DNA of 10,957 nt from Thermoprotei archaeon (lineage in GTDB: Archaea > Thermoproteota > Thermoprotei > Thermofilales > B15-G2). The stretch is from positions 1 through 10,957 of the forward strand of contig QMRV01000065.1 in the NCBI GenBank assembly GCA_003649445.1, read 5' to 3'. The notes below the pieces were generated by a model that saw only the letters and a program-made list of their open reading frames with translations, ran no database searches and had not been told where the DNA came from. Of the stretch, positions 6,592 through 10,957 are shown piece after piece. Each line of letters opens with the position of its first letter. Position 1 is the first letter of the stretch. The position numbers and the translations under genes were made by a program.

Positions 6592-9129
6592 ACAGGACTC
6601 CACCTCTGATGACTTTGAAGAGATTAGGCTATAGTAGGGGAGAGGCTCATCCCCCTCTCTTGGATCAAGTTTTTCGGGAGGAGGAGCATCTAAGGCTAGA
6701 GGTACATAGGGTATCGAAGACATGAATTCGTGTATCGCTAGTGCGTAATCTTCAATTTTCTTTTTGCTACTGTTCTTTCTCTTCCATCTATCGTACCAGC
6801 AGAATATTTTCAGCCCGTAAATGTAGAGTGCTTCGAGAAGTGTTACATATGATCTATTATAGACTGAGTACTCATCTAGAGTCATCTGCCTTTTCATCAT
6901 ACTTGCAGATTTTCTTATTTCCTCGAAGCTCTTTACTATGGATAAGACTATGTTGGAAGGATGTGGTATGACTACTGGGGCTATTTCAGAACCTAAATTG
7001 TAGACATCTCCAAGATTACCTGCAAGACCTACTTGACCACCTCCAGATAGTGACATAACGAAGGGAGCTAGTGCTAGGGCAAGTGCTACATCTCTTTTCT
7101 TTAAAGACATGTCTCTACCTAAAGGTAGAATAGCTCTTGCACCTAAGCTATCGAAGAGAACTACTACCCTCTCTTCTTTAGCTCTTCCCTTACTTGGTAG
7201 TTCTCTCTCTGCAATCTTACTAAGTATATCAGGGGCAACTTTCATGTTTTTCTTCTTTTTATCTAGCAATTCCCCATAGATGAGAACTATCTCTGAAGTT
7301 CTTCTTTCAATAAGTTCGTAGATATTTGAGAGATAAGCTAACCTATTCTTCAAGAAGCTCCACAAGTCATAAGCAACTACAGGGTGAAGAGCTACAACAA
7401 AGAATGGAGGACTATACCTTCCCTTAAGTTGTGTTGCTTCATAGTAACATAGTGGACAGATGTAACGAATACTAGTTCTTTTCTCAGTAGCTATCTTCTC
7501 AAGGTTCGCTAACGGAGGGTCGTCGTGCAGCCATATCTCTGAGGCACCACCACCTCTCTTTACAGCTTGAGCATACTGTATAAACCTTATGGACGGTCTC
7601 AGTATTTGTTCGCCACATATTCTACAGTAGTTTTTACTTTCTAGCAACCCTTTAGATAGGATGTCTAGAGAGCTTAGCAACTCTGTGTTTATTATATTGC
7701 TCTTTAACCTAGTTATTATGAACTTAGAAGCATAATAATCTATGTCCTCGGAACCGCCAAGTTTCTCGTAGGTTACTTCAATGAGCTTCCTTATAGCTTT
7801 TTCATCATTTATATGTTTATAGACTTCGGCTATGGCTACTATACGGATTAGTTCCGTATCAATACCTTTAGGTATTACTACATTCAATGCTTTTCTAAGG
7901 ATATCTACGACATCGTTCTCTTCTTTTGATGGAAACACAACCATATAAGAGAGTATGAGGAACCTCTCCCCCTCGTTCTCTATAGACATGATTGTGTTGA
8001 CTAAGTCTTCCTTAGAGGTAATCATAGTAGCTAGTTTTTCTTTAAAGTAAGTAGAACCTCTTCCACTAATGCCTGTACCTAAACTTCTTGGATCAAGTAA
8101 GGTTCCTCTCTTTAATTTTGATTTCAACTCTCTGATTTCTTTATCGAGATCAGATATAGACGTGCCCTTCAAGTATTTAACAATAAGATTATGATATACA
8201 CCTCCAATGGTTTCTCTATCTCTCTCTTTTAGTTTTTCTTCATTAACAGGTAGTAGTGTAGTAGCTTTAGTTTGTACTAGTTTTGCATAGATTTCATTCA
8301 ACTGTAGTTTCTTTAATCCTGTAATAATCTCTCTAATTCTTTCTTCGGTTTCGAAAGCTTCTGCTATTTCGCTTTTTACAACTTTAGCTACTTCTCTCAT
8401 GGGAACTGTTTTTGATGTTTTAGTTCCAACAAGAATTAGTCCGTCAGCATAGGTTACTAGAGGTGTCCAGCCGTTTCTAGAAAGGACTTCTACAATCTTC
8501 TCAGATACTTTAACATGGAGAATCGATGGTAAAGAAGTTTTTACAAATCCGAATTTAATGCCGTAATTTTCAGATAGCTCTCTAACTTCTTTCGAAGTTT
8601 GTAAGTAGACTAGAGCTTCATCTATTGATTTCTTCCCCATTAGCTCATCAGCAACTCTGACAACAGGGGTTACGTATAAAATGTATTCTTCTTCAAGCTC
8701 GGGTGTATACTTTCCTTCAACTGCTCTTGCAAGAGTTATCACTTTAGATATAAGCTTTTCTTTAGTATCAGGAATAAGTATGAAGAGGTTACTAACTATT
8801 CTATGAAGAAGGTTCCTTGTTCTTTCTTCTCCAGTTCTTCCTTCAATACCGTAGAGTTTCACGTAATCATGCCCTATCCCTGTCAAGAAAAGTATGTCTT
8901 CATATTTTAGTCCGAGGCCTTTCTCAATTGATTCAAGTGCTTTCTTGACTATGCTTAATGCATACTTCTTAATAATTGAACCTAGTCTGTATGATATTGT
9001 TGCTACTGAGACCGTATGGTGGAAGAAGGTTTGCCACGCATACTCTTTTGCTCTAGAGAAGATCTCTTTTGAATCGAGATTCTCATATACAGTTTCTATA
9101 TAGCTGAACAGTGATTCTGCACCGTTCAC
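6145..9129 (-). CDS. cas10d: Cas10d (Csc3), large subunit with HD nuclease domain, subtype I-D
   Basis: Cas10d is the large subunit of the I-D complex and supplies the HD nuclease that the Cas3 of this subtype lacks. The 994-residue protein has an N-terminal HD domain: H37-H38, then GIGHDYVK with H87-D88, H109, and D161 in VRVADEL. The histidine-first, aspartate-last order looks unpermuted. A degenerate palm-like hairpin VTYADGLILVG follows (225-235). A zinc finger is formed by C502-x2-C505 and C558-x2-C561. In the second palm region, SLSGGGQVGLAGN (692-704) is the likely counterpart of the GGDD motif of type III Cas10; it lacks the aspartates, so cyclic oligoadenylate synthesis is not expected. 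The C-terminus is a helical bundle that also appears to encode Cas11d separately. The start is GTG at 9129, preceded by GGGGGT at 8 bases; an upstream in-frame stop (9136-9138) excludes a longer form. It is the first gene of the leftward operon. Confidence 0.95.
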   Translation of the reverse strand: MNGAESLFSYIETVYENLDSKEIFSRAKEYAWQTFFHHTVSVATISYRLGSIIKKYALSIVKKALESIEKGLGLKYEDILFLTGIGHDYVKLYGIEGRTGEERTRNLLHRIVSNLFILIPDTKEKLISKVITLARAVEGKYTPELEEEYILYVTPVVRVADELMGKKSIDEALVYLQTSKEVRELSENYGIKFGFVKTSLPSILHVKVSEKIVEVLSRNGWTPLVTYADGLILVGTKTSKTVPMREVAKVVKSEIAEAFETEERIREIITGLKKLQLNEIYAKLVQTKATTLLPVNEEKLKERDRETIGGVYHNLIVKYLKGTSISDLDKEIRELKSKLKRGTLLDPRSLGTGISGRGSTYFKEKLATMITSKEDLVNTIMSIENEGERFLILSYMVVFPSKEENDVVDILRKALNVVIPKGIDTELIRIVAIAEVYKHINDEKAIRKLIEVTYEKLGGSEDIDYYASKFIITRLKSNIINTELLSSLDILSKGLLESKNYCRICGEQILRPSIRFIQYAQAVKRGGGASEIWLHDDPPLANLEKIATEKRTSIRYICPLCYYEATQLKGRYSPPFFVVALHPVVAYDLWSFLKNRLAYLSNIYELIERRTSEIVLIYGELLDKKKKNMKVAPDILSKIAERELPSKGRAKEERVVVLFDSLGARAILPLGRDMSLKKRDVALALALAPFVMSLSGGGQVGLAGNLGDVYNLGSEIAPVVIPHPSNIVLSIVKSFEEIRKSASMMKRQMTLDEYSVYNRSYVTLLEALYIYGLKIFCWYDRWKRKNSSKKKIEDYALAIHEFMSSIPYVPLALDAPPPEKLDPREGDEPLPYYSLISSKSSEVESCMSQIPKILEGKETPSLNKLLYRYAVSLKELDAKLSKYKVQRPLRKGIELLLQLTPSLGEADAKGIAIDKFLELLAYSVGVDLETKMKKIRDQEGKEKEVSYRAVFFDIFNELVDILMNIKKKLPPSQVRKLVEVMLDSAYEKYKYVKL
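6601..6606 (-). promoter_or_regulatory. Internal ribosome binding site for Cas11d within cas10d
   Basis: The minus strand reads GAGGTG inside codons 842-843 of cas10d (Glu-Val), 9 bases before the ATG of Met847. It is the same core as the cas2 ribosome site and is more canonical than the site before the cas10d start itself. Synonymous codons such as GAA-GTA would keep the protein but destroy the motif, so its retention suggests selection for ribosome binding. Confidence 0.6.
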
Positions 9130-9164
9130 TAAGAGTTACCCCCGACAGGTATATAGGAACAACA

Positions 9165-9180
9165 AGTTATAAATATAACT
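9165..9180. promoter_or_regulatory. Palindromic TATA element of the divergent cas10d / csa3 promoter
   Basis: The element reads AGTTATA-AA-TATAACT, with two perfect 7-base arms around a 2-base centre. Rightward, its TATAAAT core would place transcription start near 9199, at the csa3 ribosome site. Leftward, TATATTTATA would place the start near 9147, giving a leader of under 20 bases that includes GGGGGT before the cas10d GTG. One symmetric box may therefore serve both directions, or the palindrome may be an operator, for example for Csa3. A second weaker box, GTATATAGG (9149-9157), lies closer to cas10d. Confidence 0.5.
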
Positions 9181-9198
9181 GAGAACCTACTATGAGAT

Positions 9199-9203
9199 GG
9201 AGG
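9199..9203 (+). promoter_or_regulatory. Ribosome binding site that sets the csa3 start
   Basis: GGAGG lies 9 bases before the ATG at 9213. An in-frame ATG at 9192 lies ahead of this site, has no ribosome site, and would add the unlikely residues MRWRHDK. The site therefore supports the later start. Confidence 0.65.
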
Positions 9204-9212
9204 CATGATAAA

Positions 9213-9890
9213 ATGACTAATAGCAAGGTGGCAAGGATATTCACGTTTGGTTGGAGCCCTGAGTTTGTAGTGAGACCTCTAGTAGAGGAGGGATTATCTA
9301 AAGAAGACATAGTTGTTCTCATTGCTAGTAAGCCTGAAACTGAGTATGCTAAGAAAAGGGTTGAGGAGGCATATAAACATGTTGAAAGCTTCCTCCAAAT
9401 GGCTGGTGTATCTAACCTATATTATAGAGAAGTCGATACAAATAAAGACATTATATACATTTGTAGGGACATCGTTAAGGTAGTGAAAGAGTTTGACTCA
9501 GCAAACAGCTTTAAATTCTATCTTACGGGAGGTATGAGAGTTCTAGTTATTGCTACATTAATTGTTGCTAGACTGCTTCACTTATCTGGTAAGCAAACAG
9601 GGATAAAGCTTTCTAGAGAGGATAGACCAATATCCTATACTATCCCAATAGATCTTCTAGAACTGAGTGTAGAAGACACTACAAAAACACAGATAGAGAT
9701 ATTGAGACGGTTAAAATTCCAAGGAGAAGCAAGATTTGAAGACTTAGCTATAGGAAGAAGCGAAGTAACAGTAAGAAAACATCTAACAAAGCTTAGGGAA
9801 AGAGGACTTGTGAACTATACTGTAAAAGGTAGAAAACAAGTCTATAGGTTAACGCCACTAGGAGAAATTTTACTAGACGTAGTAGGTTGA
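9213..9890 (+). CDS. csa3: Csa3-like CARF-wHTH transcription regulator
   Basis: Csa3 proteins have an N-terminal CARF ligand-binding domain and a C-terminal winged helix, and control cas genes or CRISPR arrays in crenarchaea. From the ATG at 9213 the protein has 225 residues. The CARF part runs to about residue 155: a first beta strand and turn (ARIFTFGWSPEFVVRPL, 7-23) and the signature FYLTGGMRVLVIA (102-114) with the T-G-G-M-R loop that binds cyclic tetra-adenylate in related proteins. The winged helix covers about 158-221, with recognition helix SEVTVRKHLTKLRERGL and a wing VKGRKQVYRLT. It starts from the promoter shared with cas10d, the usual place for a local regulator, and is followed by cas6 after 4 bases. 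Whether it activates or represses cannot be read from the sequence; characterised Csa3 proteins do both. Confidence 0.9.
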   Translation: MTNSKVARIFTFGWSPEFVVRPLVEEGLSKEDIVVLIASKPETEYAKKRVEEAYKHVESFLQMAGVSNLYYREVDTNKDIIYICRDIVKVVKEFDSANSFKFYLTGGMRVLVIATLIVARLLHLSGKQTGIKLSREDRPISYTIPIDLLELSVEDTTKTQIEILRRLKFQGEARFEDLAIGRSEVTVRKHLTKLRERGLVNYTVKGRKQVYRLTPLGEILLDVVG

Positions 9891-9894
9891 TACC

Positions 9895-10872
9895 GTGTAC
9901 TTGGAGAACCCGGTTATAATTAAAGTAAACGTATCCTTTAGAAACGACTTGCGTATCAAAGACTATACTGCTAAGCTGGTTAAATCGTTGCTTATTAGTG
10001 GAAATCCTAGTCTGAAAGAAATTTTCGCCAAAGGAGAGAGCTTATCTCCTAAGCCTATACACATAACACCGCTCTATACCTATAACGTAGACAGAAACAG
10101 TGAGAGAAAACAAGAGGAAAAGATAGAAGCAATCTACAGTAGATTCATACCTAAGAAGTCTGTAGCTAAACCACCCAAGATAAATAAGTTAAAACCTGTT
10201 AAAATAGAAGCGGGGAGAAAGTACTTCTTTTACATAGGAACAAACATGAAGCTTCTTAATGATGTACTTTTAGGGCTGTACGACATCAATAGGTTTATTT
10301 TCGGTAAAGAAACTGTAGACATAGACCAGCTAAGCTATGAAATAAGATACGTAGATGTAGAGAAAGAATCTGAGGAGATATTAGAAATACTAGAAACAGC
10401 AAAAGAAAACTACATGAAAGTAGTCTTTAACTCTCCAACTTTACTAAAGGATCCTCTAGTTGTTATGAGGAGGAAAAAGAAGAAGCTACTATTGCCTCTT
10501 CCAGAAGCTATTTTATCTACCCCCTTCCTCATGGTGTTAATCGATAGAGGTAAGGTAAGAAGGAACATTTTCATAAGGTGTATGAGGTATGTGAAATCAA
10601 TATTTGATATCCCATATACTACTCTTAAGACAATAAATCTAGTATGGTATGTGTACGACAATGAAGTGCTTCCAGCAATGATTGGTTATGTCAAGTATTT
10701 TATAGATTATCAAATATTACAGTATGCTCAGTCTGTAATGGAAATGAAGTATGGACTAGACTTTATGGAACTTCTCTCAAAGGTAACAGTACTAGCTCAA
10801 GTATATGGTGTAGGAGATGGACGAGCAACAGGATTTGGTCATGTAACAATAAAAATGAACACAATACAATGA
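9895..10872 (+). CDS. cas6: Cas6 crRNA-processing endoribonuclease
   Basis: Cas6 cuts the precursor CRISPR RNA within each repeat and gives the crRNA its 3' end. The 325-residue protein opens with a beta strand typical of the first ferredoxin-like domain, followed by KPIHITPLY (53-61), which resembles the family's K-P-x-x-x-x-P-L strand. H56 there is a candidate catalytic histidine, though this is only a guess. The best diagnostic is the C-terminal glycine-rich loop YGVGDGRATGFGHVTI (304-319), characteristic of Cas6 and RAMP proteins. A basic stretch, RRKKKK (192-197), in the middle may contact RNA. The start is GTG at 9895, only 4 bases after the csa3 stop; AGGTTGAT just before it may act as a ribosome site, and coupled translation is likely. 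Placement with csa3 apart from the effector operon separates crRNA processing from the other effector genes. Confidence 0.88.
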   Translation: MYLENPVIIKVNVSFRNDLRIKDYTAKLVKSLLISGNPSLKEIFAKGESLSPKPIHITPLYTYNVDRNSERKQEEKIEAIYSRFIPKKSVAKPPKINKLKPVKIEAGRKYFFYIGTNMKLLNDVLLGLYDINRFIFGKETVDIDQLSYEIRYVDVEKESEEILEILETAKENYMKVVFNSPTLLKDPLVVMRRKKKKLLLPLPEAILSTPFLMVLIDRGKVRRNIFIRCMRYVKSIFDIPYTTLKTINLVWYVYDNEVLPAMIGYVKYFIDYQILQYAQSVMEMKYGLDFMELLSKVTVLAQVYGVGDGRATGFGHVTIKMNTIQ

Positions 10873-10880
10873 TAGTTCAT

Positions 10881-10890
10881 CTATTTTTAT
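10881..10890 (+). terminator. Possible U-tract terminator after cas6
   Basis: CTATTTTTAT follows the cas6 stop by 8 bases. Short U-rich tracts without a hairpin commonly end archaeal transcripts. With only five consecutive T residues the call is weak. Confidence 0.3.
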
Positions 10891-10915
10891 TAAATAGCTT
10901 CCCTTTCTGATGGTA

Positions 10916-10948
10916 GTTTGATGGCGGGGAATCACCCTACCTTCAAAC
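10916..10948. repeat. 33-base imperfect palindrome near the window edge, nature unknown
   Basis: The sequence can fold into a 14-position stem with a 5-base loop (AATCA). The stem begins GTTTGA and ends TCAAAC; the outer six pairs are perfect, then there is one mismatch, two pairs, another mismatch, one G-T pair and three G-C pairs. The length and the GTTT...AAAC ends are like some palindromic CRISPR repeats, and cas6 lies immediately upstream. Only one copy is visible, so an array cannot be called. It may equally be a transcript-end hairpin or an operator. The rest of the 85-base tail shows no gene. Confidence 0.4.
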
Positions 10949-10957
10949 CCATGTAAA

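Noticed and set aside
9192..9212. An earlier csa3 start at the ATG at 9192
   Set aside because: It has no ribosome site, it lies before the GGAGG that serves the ATG at 9213, and the added residues do not fit the CARF domain start.
10410..10661. An 83-residue minus-strand frame within cas6
   Set aside because: It lies opposite a well-supported Cas6, has no ribosome site and shows no family resemblance, so it is best explained as antisense shadow.

Overview
The window is one subtype I-D CRISPR-Cas locus, almost certainly from a hyperthermophilic crenarchaeon (Thermoproteota). The reasons are the purine-rich coding strands with heavy use of ATA, AGA and AGG, the short AT-rich TATA-type promoters, the Shine-Dalgarno motifs of the GAGGTG kind, and the presence of a Csa3-type CARF regulator. 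Subtype I-D is set by three proteins together: Cas10d (Csc3) with an N-terminal HD nuclease domain, Csc2 (Cas7-like) and Csc1 (Cas5-like). A Cas3 helicase without its own HD domain completes the signature. I see no tRNA, rRNA, insertion sequence or confirmed CRISPR array.

Layout. A leftward (minus-strand) operon fills positions 9129 down to 1, in the order cas10d, csc2, csc1, cas3, cas2, cas4, cas1. The cas1 gene runs off the left edge, so only about its first 212 codons are present. From csc2 onward the genes are packed with short gaps or overlaps (4 bases between csc1 and cas3, about 29 between cas2 and cas4). The one real gap, 104 bases between cas10d and csc2, is unusual. It holds a five-codon mini-ORF with a good ribosome site, an AT-rich TATA or T-tract element, and a 65-base inverted repeat that includes the start codon of csc2. 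A rightward pair, csa3 then cas6, starts from a short divergent promoter region at 9130-9212. That region has a 16-base palindromic TATA element that could serve both directions. After cas6 there are only 85 bases, with a 33-base imperfect palindrome near the end.

How it works together (established for the families). Cas6 cuts the precursor crRNA. Csc2, Csc1, Cas10d and a small subunit Cas11d form the surveillance complex. The HD domain of Cas10d cuts DNA, and the Cas3 helicase is recruited to unwind it. Cas1 and Cas2 integrate new spacers, with Cas4 helping to select and trim prespacers. Csa3 probably controls the locus through the shared promoter.

The strongest observations beyond standard annotation are: (1) a near-consensus internal ribosome site and ATG inside cas10d that would produce a 148-residue Cas11d; (2) the inverted repeat that hides the csc2 ribosome site and start codon in read-through mRNA but not in mRNA started within the gap; (3) a Cas4 that keeps its four cluster cysteines but has lost the usual nuclease lysine; (4) the palindromic shared promoter. 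I found no sign of an unknown defence family. The novelty, if any, lies in the regulatory architecture.
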